From NCBI GenBank assembly GCA_943327315.2, contig CALPWQ020000014.1, forward strand, positions 1 through 37,055: a stretch of 37,055 nucleotides of DNA, given 5' to 3'. Below, piece after piece: positions 1 to 9,187 of the stretch. Each line of letters begins with the position of its first letter. The stretch's first letter is position 1. The notes under the pieces are model-generated. The model had not been told where the DNA came from. It saw only the letters and a list, made by a program, of their open reading frames with translations, and did not search any database. The position numbers and the translations under genes were made by a program. The DNA is from Chitinophaga pinensis (GTDB lineage Bacteria; Bacteroidota; Bacteroidia; Flavobacteriales_D; Crocinitomicaceae).

Positions 1-130
1 CTGAAATAAACCGAATAATGCCTTCGTTTAGTCCTTTCGGAGCTTTGTCTGACTCAATATTCGTAACGAAACCAAATTTATACTCTTGGTTTTCTAGGTC
101 CTTGGCCAATTCATTTTCGGTGTATCCCAT
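1..130 (-). CDS. sufB: Fe-S cluster assembly protein SufB (N-terminal 43 codons, partial)
   Basis: Only the beginning of the gene lies in the window. The minus strand from the ATG at 130 reads MGYTENELAKDLENQEYKFG and continues in frame to base 1 with no stop. The stretch matches the N-terminus of SufB, the scaffold subunit of the SufBCD complex that assembles iron-sulfur clusters in the cytoplasm. The IscA/SufA-type carrier lies immediately upstream on the same strand with a 30-base gap, which is the usual arrangement in suf operons. The rest (sufC, sufD, sufS) would lie beyond base 1. The SufB call rests on a short stretch plus context. Confidence 0.85.
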   Translation of the reverse strand, partial: MGYTENELAKDLENQEYKFGFVTNIESDKAPKGLNEGIIRFIS

Positions 131-160
131 CAGAATGAAAATTCGGTTTTATCGAAAAAC

Positions 161-484
161 TTAAAGTGAGAATGATTCACCACATCCACAGGTGCGGCCA
201 GCATTCGGGTTGCTAAACACAAAGCCCTTCCCGTTCAAACCGCCTGAAAAATCAAGCGTTGTTCCAACCAAATAGAGAAAACTCTTCTTGTCAACAACGA
301 CTTGCACACCATTGTTTTCAAATGATTTGTCGTTTTCGTTCAGTTGATTGTCAAAGGTCAATTGGTACATCAAGCCCGAGCAACCTCCACCCTCAACGCC
401 AACACGAATGAAGTATCCATCTTTGCCATCATCTTCCATCAAGCGAATGGCTTGTTTTTTGGCGGTATCTGTTACATTAATCAT
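161..484 (-). CDS. HesB/IscA family iron-sulfur carrier (SufA-like)
   Basis: A 107-residue A-type carrier protein. The three cluster-binding cysteines of the family are visible: Cys35 in GGGCSG, and Cys99 and Cys101 in TCGCGESF near the C-terminus. Length is typical (about 105-110). A-type carriers receive Fe-S clusters from the SufBCD scaffold and pass them to apo-enzymes in the cytoplasm. It is the first gene of a minus-strand operon that runs into sufB 30 bases downstream. A Bacteroidota-type promoter can be placed at 509-540. The ATG at 484 is the only sensible start. Whether to call it SufA, IscA or ErpA cannot be settled from sequence, but the sufB neighbour favours a Suf role. Confidence 0.93.
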   Translation of the reverse strand: MINVTDTAKKQAIRLMEDDGKDGYFIRVGVEGGGCSGLMYQLTFDNQLNENDKSFENNGVQVVVDKKSFLYLVGTTLDFSGGLNGKGFVFSNPNAGRTCGCGESFSL

Positions 485-508
485 CTCTTCTGATTCTTTT
501 ATTTAGAT

Positions 509-540
509 TGAATATAAATAAAGTCTAAATCCGCGACAAA
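509..540 (-). promoter_or_regulatory. Candidate promoter of the iscA-sufB operon
   Basis: On the minus strand a TTTG box (540-537) is separated by 20 bases from TATATTCA (516-509). This matches the Bacteroidota vegetative consensus TTTG-N19-21-TAnnTTTG except for the last two bases. It ends 25 bases before the ATG at 484. The assignment is by pattern only. Confidence 0.45.
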
Positions 541-632
541 AATACCACTTTTATCCTTTTGACGCAACATCCTGCAAGTGAAAAAATGCAACTTTTGTCT
601 TGTTGTTTCATGTTTTCCCGCATTCAATGTTT

Positions 633-640
633 TATATTTG
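633..640 (+). promoter_or_regulatory. Candidate -7 box upstream of the surface-protein block
   Basis: TATATTTG is a perfect match to the Bacteroidota -7 box TAnnTTTG and lies 58 bases before the ATG at 698. No convincing TTTG box at the right distance was seen. It would drive the small secreted protein and the giant repeat gene together. Confidence 0.4.
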
Positions 641-697
641 CGCAACTAACTTGACGTATAATGCGTCAGTGTGTGTGCAACCTTATACTTTTTTGAT

Positions 698-1138
698 ATG
701 GGAAAACATCTACTTACGATTTCATTTGTGCTGATTCTTTGCGTGTTAGGCGCATCAGCTCAACCTCAAAACAACACTCAAAACAACACTTGGAACTATA
801 CGACACTGGATTCGAAAGGATTAGAAGAGCGGATTGTGTTGAACATCCACGCAGGAAATCCAAGGTACCAAGATGTGTTTTTGGCCTTGACATTTACTGT
901 TGAGGACTTTGGCAAGTTGAAAAGATCGTTCAATTCTTTGGGTGAGGATTTAAATGCCGCGATTTCAATTACGGAAATTTTTTTTGATGGCAATCATTCA
1001 GTCTTAACGGTTGTGTTTCCAAGAGAAATGTCAGATTCCGATGGCTTCTTAAAAACATGCAAAGACATCATGGCAAAATACGAAGTGTATCTTGTCGGTT
1101 ATGAAGAAGCATATTTACTTTCTACTACTTCAAAATGA
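698..1138 (+). CDS. Small secreted hypothetical protein
   Basis: The family is not recognised. The ATG at 698 gives 146 residues that begin with a clear signal peptide (MGKHLLTISFVLILCVLGASAQ). The open frame extends upstream to a GTG at 671, but that would bury the signal peptide behind nine extra residues. After the signal peptide come an Asn/Gln-rich stretch and a mixed alpha/beta region of about 115 residues with one cysteine and no further hydrophobic span, so the product is probably periplasmic or exported. The last codons overlap the next gene by four bases (ATGA at 1135-1138), so translation is probably coupled. Its place in front of a T9SS cargo gene suggests an accessory role, but nothing in the protein proves it. 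Confidence 0.75.
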   Translation: MGKHLLTISFVLILCVLGASAQPQNNTQNNTWNYTTLDSKGLEERIVLNIHAGNPRYQDVFLALTFTVEDFGKLKRSFNSLGEDLNAAISITEIFFDGNHSVLTVVFPREMSDSDGFLKTCKDIMAKYEVYLVGYEEAYLLSTTSK

Positions 1139-4100
1139 AAGCATTAAACAAAAGAATTGGAGCTGCCATAACAAGTTCTGTTCAATCTATTTTGTTCATC
1201 TCGGCGGCCCTGATATCAGTCAATGTCGCGTATGCGCAACCAGCCAATGACAATCCATGTAATGCGACACCGTTGACGGCAGGGACAGTATGCAATTATA
1301 CTGCAGGGACGAATGTGCTTGCTACAGATACACCCGGAGTTCCTGCTCCGGGATGTGCTGCTTATGTCGGACAAGACGTATGGTTTAGTGTGGTCGTTCC
1401 TGCTGGGGGCACTTTGAATTTTGATTCAAACACTGGTACCATGACGGATGGTGGGATGGCTATATATTCTGGATCTTGTTCGGCGTTGACCTTGTTAGCG
1501 TGTGATGATGACTCGAGTCCAAATGGGTTGATGTCATATATTTCATTGACCGGTCAAACCCCAGGTACAACCTTGTACATCCGTTTTTGGGATTATGCGG
1601 GTGGAACTGGAACGTTCTCGATATGTGCTGTGGCGCCACCGCCGCCACCGCCACCGCTTCCAATACCGTCGTGCGCGGGCAATCCTCCTGCAGGCAACGA
1701 CTGCGCGAGCGCAACAGCCATTTGTGAGTTGAACGGTTACTGTGGTAGCACAGCATCAACCTATACGGCGAATTATTGGCCGCAATTGAACAACGCGTTT
1801 TGTGGATCCATTGAAAACAACTCATTCATCTCTTTTGTGGCGTCATCAACAACTGTATCCTTCAATGTGTGGATCACGAGCTCAACCTTGGGCTATGGAA
1901 TTCAGATGTTCATCTTCTCAGCTACGGGTTGTGCGGGTGCAGTAACAAGTTATACTTGTTGGAATCCGGGCACAGCCACCGGCGGACCATCAACGGTATC
2001 TGCCTCGGGCTTAACCGTTGGAAACACCTATTACATCATGGTGGATGGAAATGCAGGCGACGTATGTAACTACATCATCGGTGCAAATACAGGTGTAAAT
2101 ACTCCGGTCAATCTAACACCTGTTACTTCATCCGTCTGTTCAGGTGGCTCTGTCAACCTTGCAGCTACTGGCGGTAACGGAACCTATACGTGGACACCAG
2201 CTGCAGGACTTTCTGCAACTTCTGGTGCCAATGTAACGGTTACTCCACCAACAACTCCTGGAACATATACGTATACCGTGAACTCTGCTACGGGAAATCC
2301 TTTGTGTCCATCAAGTACAACCGCTTCGGCTTCGATTACAGTTACAGGATCCGCAGCTATTAATGCTGGAGCGGATGTTGCGATTTGTACAGGGCAAAAT
2401 GTGACTTTAGCAGCTACTGGGGGTGCAACGTATACATGGTCACCTGCCATTACGAATGGTGTTCCATTTTCACCGCCGTCAACCACAACATATACCGTGT
2501 CTGGAACGACAGCTGCAGGCTGTGTTGGGACAGATCAAGTTACTGTGACGGTCAATCCAAGTCTATCTGTTTACGCAGGTCCAGATGTAACTGTATGTTC
2601 TGGACAAACGACGACATTAACAGGTTCAGGTATGACCACCTATTCATGGTCGCCTGTGGTCACCAATGGCGTCGCATTTGCGCCTTCCGTCAGCGGAACC
2701 TACACGGTAACTGGTACAAGTGCCGGCGGATGCACGAGCACCGATCAAGTGCTTGTTACGGTCAATAATACACCCACCGTTAATGGAGGTGTCGATGCAG
2801 CGGTATGCGCTGGTCAAACAGTAACACTCACTGCGGCCGGAGGAACTTCTTATTCATGGTCACCAGTGGTGACAAATGGGGTGTCATTTACTCCAGCTGC
2901 CACGGGAACATATACGGTAACGGGAACAGGTGCCAATGGCTGTACAAATACAGATCAGGTTTTAGTCACAGTAAACCCACTTCCAATTGTGAATGGGGGC
3001 GCAGATGTGGTAATATGTACGAGTCAAACGGTAACATTGACTGCTTCTGGTGCTTCAACATATTCTTGGTCTCCTGTTGTTACCAACGGCGTGGCATTTA
3101 CACCGGCTTCCTCAGGAACATATACCGTAACAGGAACCACAGCGAGTGGTTGTGTGAGCACCGATCAAGTGTTAGTCACCGTAAATACAGTGCCTACCAT
3201 CAATGGTGGCGCTGATGTAACGGTATGCTCGGGTCAAACAACAACATTGGCTGCCTCAGGGGCTACAACATACTCTTGGTCACCAGTGGTGACAAATGGC
3301 GTGGCCTTCTCCCCAGCTGCGACAGGTACATACACGGTAATTGGAACAACAGCAAGTGGCTGTACAAATACTGATCAAGTGCTTGTTACAGTAAATCCAT
3401 TGCCAACGGTGAATGGTGGAACGGATGTGACGATCTGTGAAGGTCAAAACGTAACGCTTACGGCCACTGGAGCGACAAGCTTCTCATGGTCTCCTACAGC
3501 AACAAATGGAGTGTCGTTTTCGCCATCAACTTCCTCAACATATACGGTGACAGGCACTTCTGCTTTGGGTTGTCAAAACACGGACATAGTTCAAGTAAAC
3601 GTCAATCCACTACCGAATGTCAATGCTGGTGCGGATCAGTCCGTTTGTGTTGGAACTCAAATAACCCTAACAGCAAACAATGCCGCAACATATTCTTGGT
3701 CACCTACAGTATCCAATGGTGTGGCATTTACACCACCAACCGGAACAACAACGTACACAGTAACCGGCACATCTGCTGCAGGCTGCCAAAATACGGATCA
3801 AGTTGTTGTTGCAGTAAATACAACTCCAGTTGTGAATGCAGGAACGTATCCTCCAGTTTGTAGCAACGTTTCGAACATTGCCTTGACAGGTTCGCCAATT
3901 GGTGGAACATTCGCAGGAACTGGAGTCTCAGGAACAAACTTTGCCACTTCGTCAGGGTCTCAAACACTCACATATAGCTACACAGATGCGAATGGATGTT
4001 TTGGTTCTGCAACGTCAAACATTACAGTGAATGCCTTGCCTACAGTGGCTGCTGGAACGGATGTTACCATTTGCGCAGGACAAACAATTACACTTGCCGC

Positions 4101-6477
4101 TACAGGTGCGACGACCTATTCATGGTCACCTGCTACAAATAACGGCGTAGCATTTAACCCAGCTAACACCGGAACTTATACAGTAACTGGTACGGATGTC
4201 AATGGTTGTGTGAACACAGACCAAGTGCTTGTGACGGTTAATTCTCTACCTACAGTGAATGCAGGTACAGATCAAACAGTGTGTATTGGTGTTCAAGTGA
4301 CTTTAAATGGAACTGGAGCAACAACGTACTCATGGTCACCAGCTGTTACCAATGGTACTCCTTTCGCTCCTCCTGTTGGGACTACAGTTTACACGGTGAC
4401 GGGCACATCGTCATCTGGTTGCGTTAGTACGGATGCAGTTCAAGTCGTATCGTCTTCGTCTCCAACCGTTAGTGCAGGAACCTATTCTCCTATATGTGTC
4501 AATGCGAGTCCTGTATCGCTTGCTGGTTCTCCGGTTGGAGGAACATTTACAGGAACTGGTGTTACGGGAACTACGTTTAATCCAGCTTCTGGAACACAAA
4601 CAATCACCTATGATTATATAGATCCAAACGGATGTTCTGGTTCTGCGACAGCTTCGATCACTGTGAATCCTCTTCCAACAATTGCTGGAGGCGCGGACGC
4701 GACAGTGTGTGCGGGTCAAACAACAACCTTAACTGCGTCAGGTGCTGTGACCTATTCATGGTCACCTGCAGCGACAAATGGTTTGGCATTCGCTCCACCA
4801 GCTACTGCAACATACACCGTCACAGGAACATCTGCTGCAGGATGTACAAGCACAGATCAAGTCGCAGTGACAGTCAATGCGCTTCCAGTAGTGAATGCAG
4901 GTCTGGATCAAGCGGTCTGTATTGGTGCGCAGGTCACATTAACAGCGACAGGTGCGGCGACCTATTCATGGTCACCACTAACCACAAATGGAACTCCTTT
5001 TACACCAACAGTTGGAACAACAGTCTATACAGCAACAGGAACGTCAGCAGCCGGTTGTGTGAGCACCGATGCTGTTCAAGTAACGTCTTATTCATCACCT
5101 CCCGTTAATGCAGGAACTTATACACCAGTGTGTATCGATGCCTCTCCAGTAACTTTGGCTGGAACACCGGCTGGAGGAACATTCACTGGAACAGGAGTAA
5201 CAGGAGCAGTATTCAATCCGGCTTCTGGAACACAAACAGTGACCTACAACTACACGGATCCCAATGGTTGTGCAGGTTCTGGAACGGCTACCATTACGGT
5301 GAATCCACTTCCTGTTGTGGATGCAGGTATATACAATCCGATTTGTGCCGATGCAGCGAACTTACCTCTAATAGGAACACCAGCAGGAGGAACATTCTCA
5401 GGAACAGGTGTTACAGCCAATGCCTTTGATCCTTCAGCAAATACGCAAACAGTAACCTATACCTACACGAATGCCAATGGTTGTGTCAACACAGATGTGG
5501 CGACCATCACGGTAGTTCAGTTGACGCCATCAAACGCAGGGACCTACACTCCAGTATGTATTGATGCCGCAAATGTGGTGTTGAACGGTACGCCGGCGGG
5601 AGGAACTTTCACAGGGACAGGTGTAACTGCAGGATCATTTGACCCAAGTGCTGGGACACAAACGGTGACATACACGTATTCGGACGCCATCGGATGTACA
5701 ACTTCGGCAACAGCAACAATCGTGGTGAATCCATTGCCTATTGTAGGTGCAGGAACTGCTCAAGTGATTTGTGAAGGGACTACAGTTACCCTGAACGGTA
5801 CAGGTGCAGCAACATATACATGGAGTGGCGGTGCCTTGAATGGTCAAGCATTTACTCCTTCCGTTGGCCAAAACATCTTCACGGTTACAGGTACAGATGC
5901 GAACGGTTGTGTGGCAACATCGACAGTAAACATCAATGTACTTCCTTTCCCAATAGCACAGGTCACAAGTGATGTTCAAACTGGAAACCCAGTATTGGAT
6001 GTGAACTTTGCAAATGGTTCACAGTTCGGAACGACATACGATTGGGATTTTGGAAATGGGAATACCTATACATCAAGCCTAACAGATGCTACGACTCAGT
6101 CTTATGCTGACCCGGGAACGTATAGTGTGACCCTTACAGCGTCAAATGGACTTTGTTCGTCGGTTGATTCTTTGGAAATCATTGTATTGCCTTTTGGAGA
6201 CCCTGAAGTCATTGTGCCAAACGTATTCTCACCGAATGATGACAATACGAATGACATCTTCTTCGTAACGCATTTGTACACGAAAGAAATTTACATCGTC
6301 ATCTTAAACCGATGGGGGAATGTTGTATTCGAGACAACTGATCCAGATCCAAAATGGAATGGTACCGCCCCAAGTGGTCAGGAGGTAACGGATGGTGTTT
6401 ACTTCTATAAGTATGTGGCAACAGGCATCAATGGCACAGAAATCAGTGGACATGGTGACATCACAGTGGTGCGATAG
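1135..6477 (+). CDS. Giant modular T9SS type B cargo protein (gliding-motility-associated C-terminal domain)
   Basis: A 1780-residue exported protein. Residues 1-34 are a signal peptide (cleavage near AYA-Q). Two pre-peptidase-like beta domains follow (about 36-165 and 180-320), separated by a run of seven prolines near residue 168. One longer module comes next, then 17 tandem modules of about 71 residues (nucleotides about 2354-5950), each with two cysteines. Twelve carry a YSWSP-x-x-TNG core and five carry a GGTF-x-GTGV core, in the order AAAAAAA-B-AA-B-AA-BBB-A. A PKD domain with YDWDFGNG follows near residue 1620. The last 90 residues (FSPNDDNTND..., LNRWGNVVFE, WNGT, DGVYFYKY) are the gliding-motility-associated sorting domain, which directs secretion through the type IX system. 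The modules look Ig-like, so adhesion or a cell-surface stalk is likely. The partner would be the PorP/SprF protein at 8176. Confidence 0.9.
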   Translation: MKALNKRIGAAITSSVQSILFISAALISVNVAYAQPANDNPCNATPLTAGTVCNYTAGTNVLATDTPGVPAPGCAAYVGQDVWFSVVVPAGGTLNFDSNTGTMTDGGMAIYSGSCSALTLLACDDDSSPNGLMSYISLTGQTPGTTLYIRFWDYAGGTGTFSICAVAPPPPPPPLPIPSCAGNPPAGNDCASATAICELNGYCGSTASTYTANYWPQLNNAFCGSIENNSFISFVASSTTVSFNVWITSSTLGYGIQMFIFSATGCAGAVTSYTCWNPGTATGGPSTVSASGLTVGNTYYIMVDGNAGDVCNYIIGANTGVNTPVNLTPVTSSVCSGGSVNLAATGGNGTYTWTPAAGLSATSGANVTVTPPTTPGTYTYTVNSATGNPLCPSSTTASASITVTGSAAINAGADVAICTGQNVTLAATGGATYTWSPAITNGVPFSPPSTTTYTVSGTTAAGCVGTDQVTVTVNPSLSVYAGPDVTVCSGQTTTLTGSGMTTYSWSPVVTNGVAFAPSVSGTYTVTGTSAGGCTSTDQVLVTVNNTPTVNGGVDAAVCAGQTVTLTAAGGTSYSWSPVVTNGVSFTPAATGTYTVTGTGANGCTNTDQVLVTVNPLPIVNGGADVVICTSQTVTLTASGASTYSWSPVVTNGVAFTPASSGTYTVTGTTASGCVSTDQVLVTVNTVPTINGGADVTVCSGQTTTLAASGATTYSWSPVVTNGVAFSPAATGTYTVIGTTASGCTNTDQVLVTVNPLPTVNGGTDVTICEGQNVTLTATGATSFSWSPTATNGVSFSPSTSSTYTVTGTSALGCQNTDIVQVNVNPLPNVNAGADQSVCVGTQITLTANNAATYSWSPTVSNGVAFTPPTGTTTYTVTGTSAAGCQNTDQVVVAVNTTPVVNAGTYPPVCSNVSNIALTGSPIGGTFAGTGVSGTNFATSSGSQTLTYSYTDANGCFGSATSNITVNALPTVAAGTDVTICAGQTITLAATGATTYSWSPATNNGVAFNPANTGTYTVTGTDVNGCVNTDQVLVTVNSLPTVNAGTDQTVCIGVQVTLNGTGATTYSWSPAVTNGTPFAPPVGTTVYTVTGTSSSGCVSTDAVQVVSSSSPTVSAGTYSPICVNASPVSLAGSPVGGTFTGTGVTGTTFNPASGTQTITYDYIDPNGCSGSATASITVNPLPTIAGGADATVCAGQTTTLTASGAVTYSWSPAATNGLAFAPPATATYTVTGTSAAGCTSTDQVAVTVNALPVVNAGLDQAVCIGAQVTLTATGAATYSWSPLTTNGTPFTPTVGTTVYTATGTSAAGCVSTDAVQVTSYSSPPVNAGTYTPVCIDASPVTLAGTPAGGTFTGTGVTGAVFNPASGTQTVTYNYTDPNGCAGSGTATITVNPLPVVDAGIYNPICADAANLPLIGTPAGGTFSGTGVTANAFDPSANTQTVTYTYTNANGCVNTDVATITVVQLTPSNAGTYTPVCIDAANVVLNGTPAGGTFTGTGVTAGSFDPSAGTQTVTYTYSDAIGCTTSATATIVVNPLPIVGAGTAQVICEGTTVTLNGTGAATYTWSGGALNGQAFTPSVGQNIFTVTGTDANGCVATSTVNINVLPFPIAQVTSDVQTGNPVLDVNFANGSQFGTTYDWDFGNGNTYTSSLTDATTQSYADPGTYSVTLTASNGLCSSVDSLEIIVLPFGDPEVIVPNVFSPNDDNTNDIFFVTHLYTKEIYIVILNRWGNVVFETTDPDPKWNGTAPSGQEVTDGVYFYKYVATGINGTEISGHGDITVVR
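2354..5950 (+). repeat. In-frame tandem coding repeat, 17 units of about 213 bp
   Basis: This is the DNA underlying the module array of the giant cargo protein. Unit length is about 71 codons. The most alike neighbours at the protein level are units 2 to 5, with shared segments such as VVTNGV and STDQVLVTVN. The array is a likely site of recombination and length change between strains, and short-read assemblies could collapse it. Confidence 0.85.
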
Positions 6478-6522
6478 ACAGTTTCTTAAGGGAGTAGAAG
6501 GTTCATTTAATGGAAGGGTGAG

Positions 6523-7461
6523 TTGAGAATTTTTAATGATCTGAATGCAATAGCTGAAATTTCAAATCCTGTTGTGACGATTGGAACCTTTGACGGTGTG
6601 CACATCGGACATCAAAAAATTCTGCAAACCTTACTAGATGAGGCAAAACGCATTGATGGTGAATCTGTTCTGCTGACTTTTTATCCACATCCGCGCATGA
6701 TTCTATATCCTGAAAGTCATGGCATGAAACTTTTGCAAACGCAGGCAGAGAAAATGGAGAAGTTGTCAGAATATGGACTTCAGAATTTAATCATTTATCC
6801 CTTTTCTTTTGATTTTTCTCGCTTAACGGCCTTGGAATTTGTGCGGGATATTCTCGTCAACAAGCTGCATGTGCGGAAGATTGTCATTGGTTACGACCAT
6901 CAATTTGGGAAAAACAGGGAGGGAAATATTCAATACCTAAAGGATATCGCTGACACCTACGAATTTGAAGTGATTGAAATTCCAGCTCAAGATATCGATG
7001 AGGTAAATATCAGTTCGACAAAAATTCGTGAGGCACTGCTCAAAGGTGATGTGCAACGTGCGGCCGTTTTTCTGGGGCAGCCTTATGTGATTTCAGGTAA
7101 AGTGGTTAGAGGTCGCGCTTTGGGCAGAACAATTGGTTTTCCGACGGCAAACATCGAGGTCAATAGCGACCTAAAATTGGTCCCTGGAATTGGTGTTTAC
7201 GCCGTGGAAGTGCATGTGGAGGGCAATGCCTATCGCGGCATGTTAAACATTGGTAAACGACCAACGATTGTTTCGACGGATGATGTACATTTGGAGGTAC
7301 ACATCTTGGATTTTCAAGAGGATATATATGATAAAATGATCACCATTCGATTCATGGAACGGGTGCGTGATGAGCAAAAATTTGAATCGGTTGAGGCCTT
7401 AAAGGAACAGTTGCAAAAAGATGAAAAATTCGTTCGTACTTCTGCTGAGTTTAGCGCTTAG
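6523..7461 (+). CDS. ribF: Bifunctional riboflavin kinase / FAD synthetase
   Basis: RibF makes FMN from riboflavin and then FAD, in the cytoplasm. The N-terminal adenylyltransferase domain shows TIGTFDGVHIGHQKIL (residues about 20-35) and ISSTKIREAL (about 165-175). The C-terminal kinase domain shows GRALGRTIGFPTANI and GMLNIGKRPT. The 312-residue length is normal for the family. The start is a TTG at 6523, preceded by a purine-rich stretch (GGAAGGGTGAG). The only nearby ATG (6510) runs into a stop after three codons, and the TTG gives the expected N-terminus. The gene follows the cargo gene by 45 bases, and its last 41 bases overlap the next gene in another frame. It is a housekeeping gene embedded in a surface-protein block. 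Confidence 0.95.
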   Translation: MRIFNDLNAIAEISNPVVTIGTFDGVHIGHQKILQTLLDEAKRIDGESVLLTFYPHPRMILYPESHGMKLLQTQAEKMEKLSEYGLQNLIIYPFSFDFSRLTALEFVRDILVNKLHVRKIVIGYDHQFGKNREGNIQYLKDIADTYEFEVIEIPAQDIDEVNISSTKIREALLKGDVQRAAVFLGQPYVISGKVVRGRALGRTIGFPTANIEVNSDLKLVPGIGVYAVEVHVEGNAYRGMLNIGKRPTIVSTDDVHLEVHILDFQEDIYDKMITIRFMERVRDEQKFESVEALKEQLQKDEKFVRTSAEFSA

Positions 7462-7999
7462 TTCAGTTGCTTTTGCGCAGCTTGACACCCTCCGTGTGTA
7501 CACATTAAAGGAGCTAGAAAGTGCCAATCCTGATTCCGTTTTTTCCATTTCTTTGGCCCGTGAAAAACTGACCGAAGTACCAGCGATAATTGCCCGATTT
7601 ACGTACGTGAAAGTGCTTGATCTTGGAAAGAACAAATTAACGGAGCTCCCAAGTTTCATTGGAGATTTGAAGTTTATTGAAATCCTGGACTTATCTAAAA
7701 ATGAAATGTCCATTTTTCCCAATGAAATCTGTCGCTTGTCCAATCTAACGACCCTCATTATCAATAGGAATAGTTTTGATGAAATTCCAGAGTGTTTTGG
7801 CTTTTGCACGAAGGTGGAAATGATTGATTTATGGGAGGTGCCAATCGCACATTTCCCTCAGTCGATGGACCAATTAAAATCCCTTAAAATGATTGAAATT
7901 CAAGGAGTAAAATATGGCCCATCCTTTCAGGAAGCCCTAAGAAAAAGACTGCCTTGGGTGGATATTCATTTCGACTCACCCTGCGACTGTATGGAGTAA
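7421..7999 (+). CDS. Secreted leucine-rich-repeat protein
   Basis: A 192-residue protein with a signal peptide (MKNSFVLLLSLALSSVAFAQ) and about five leucine-rich repeats of 23 residues between residues 45 and 165, for example VLDLGKNKLTELPSFIGDL and ILDLSKNEMSIFPNEI. The tail FDSPCDCME carries two cysteines and no sorting domain. LRR domains of this plant-like type usually bind proteins, and no enzyme domain is present. The ATG at 7421 lies inside ribF, so the signal peptide is encoded in the same DNA as the last 13 codons of RibF in a different frame. The overlap suggests coupled expression. The binding partner is unknown. Confidence 0.85.
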   Translation: MKNSFVLLLSLALSSVAFAQLDTLRVYTLKELESANPDSVFSISLAREKLTEVPAIIARFTYVKVLDLGKNKLTELPSFIGDLKFIEILDLSKNEMSIFPNEICRLSNLTTLIINRNSFDEIPECFGFCTKVEMIDLWEVPIAHFPQSMDQLKSLKMIEIQGVKYGPSFQEALRKRLPWVDIHFDSPCDCME

Positions 8000-8065
8000 G
8001 GGATTAAATTTCTGTGAATCAAATGTGATATTTGTCAAAGTCCATTTTAACTCATTTTTTTATTT

Positions 8066-8073
8066 TATATTTG
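8066..8073 (+). promoter_or_regulatory. Candidate -7 box for the porP/sprF-like gene
   Basis: TATATTTG matches TAnnTTTG exactly. It lies 102 bases before the ATG at 8176, so the transcript would have a long leader. No TTTG box at the right spacing was found. Confidence 0.35.
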
Positions 8074-8175
8074 AATCGCTACTGCGCTTGGCTTTTCGTT
8101 AGAACCACACAATCAGGTTCATTATGGTTTATACGAGTGTTGAGCAAATGGTTTAACTAACACAATTCTTTTTTC

Positions 8176-9162
8176 ATGAAAAAAAGTGTTTTTTTCTCTT
8201 TGTTTCTTTTGTCGCTTACTGCGTATGCTCAGCAAATCCCGCAGTACAGTCAATACCTTAGAAATCAGTTCATGGTGAATCCAGGAGCAGCTGGAGTATA
8301 TGATTTTACGGATATAACAATGAGTGGCCGCTGGCAATGGGCAGGTTTTGGTGATGAGCCAAGAACGGCTTATTTATCTGTGTCCTCACCATTAAATTTA
8401 CCGGATAAACCTAAATACAATCCCGCATTGCGAACAAGTCAAGGGCCAGTTAAAAACCCTGAAGTGAAAACGGGGAAACTGAAACATGCCCTTGGTGGCC
8501 AGTTTATCGCAGATCAATACGGTGCATTTCGACGCATGCAAGTGGCTGGAACCTATGCACTTCATTTACCTCTATCTTCAAAAGTGAATTTGTCTTTTGG
8601 AACACGTTTGGGACTTTCGAATCATTCATTCTTGAAGGACAAGGCGCAAGTGCTCAATCAAGTTGACCCAACACTTGGCTACACCGACCAAACCTATAAC
8701 AACTTCGTATTGAATCAATCCAATCGATTTATTATGGATTTAGGTGTTGGTTTTTACCTTTATTCAAACAGATTTTTCGTTGGTGTGTCAGCCGACCACC
8801 TAACAAAGGATTTGGTAAATTTCGGCGCTGGAACGGCCAATTTTAATACACAAATGCACTTCAACGCAACAGCAGGTGTGAAAATCCCGGTGAGTGACAA
8901 TGTAACCCTCACTCCAGCTATTCTCATGAAAAAAATGACACCTGCACCTTTGACCATCGAAGGGTCTTTGCAAGTGGAATACAAAGAATGGTTGTGGCTC
9001 GGGGTTTCTTACCGCAATAAAGACGCCATCATCGGTATGGTAGGTTTGAATATTTCTGAACGATTCAAGCTTGGATACTCCTACGATTATTCCCTTTCTC
9101 GTTTCAATAACTTCACTTCGGGAGGACACGAACTTGTGCTTGGCTTAATGCTCGGACGTTAA
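8176..9162 (+). CDS. PorP/SprF family type IX secretion outer-membrane protein
   Basis: A 328-residue outer-membrane protein. The signal peptide (MKKSVFFSLFLLSLTAYAQQ) is followed by the hallmark start of the family, PQYSQYLRNQFMVNPGAAG. The rest has alternating beta strands and a terminal HELVLGLMLGR. PorP/SprF proteins help type IX-secreted proteins with type B C-terminal domains reach or attach to the surface. In Bacteroidota they usually sit next to a gene with that domain. Here the probable cargo is the giant protein ending at 6477, with ribF and the LRR gene between. Length is typical (about 300-340). It is followed by the PD40 protein after about 25 bases. Confidence 0.92.
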   Translation: MKKSVFFSLFLLSLTAYAQQIPQYSQYLRNQFMVNPGAAGVYDFTDITMSGRWQWAGFGDEPRTAYLSVSSPLNLPDKPKYNPALRTSQGPVKNPEVKTGKLKHALGGQFIADQYGAFRRMQVAGTYALHLPLSSKVNLSFGTRLGLSNHSFLKDKAQVLNQVDPTLGYTDQTYNNFVLNQSNRFIMDLGVGFYLYSNRFFVGVSADHLTKDLVNFGAGTANFNTQMHFNATAGVKIPVSDNVTLTPAILMKKMTPAPLTIEGSLQVEYKEWLWLGVSYRNKDAIIGMVGLNISERFKLGYSYDYSLSRFNNFTSGGHELVLGLMLGR

Positions 9163-9187
9163 TTTTGTGTTCAATTTAAGACTTATT

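Noticed and set aside
671-697. GTG start at 671 for the small secreted protein
   Set aside because: It would put nine residues before a complete signal peptide that starts with the ATG at 698.
1460-5979. Several long alternative-frame open frames on both strands within the giant repeat gene
   Set aside because: They follow the 213-bp repeat period and the threonine/serine-rich codon pattern, lack starts with signals, and give low-complexity Cys/Arg/Trp-rich products. They are shadows of the true frame.
8000-8175. Small RNA or riboswitch in the 176-base gap before the PorP/SprF gene
   Set aside because: No clear conserved aptamer, tRNA-like arms or terminator could be seen. A long leader of unknown purpose is all that can be said.
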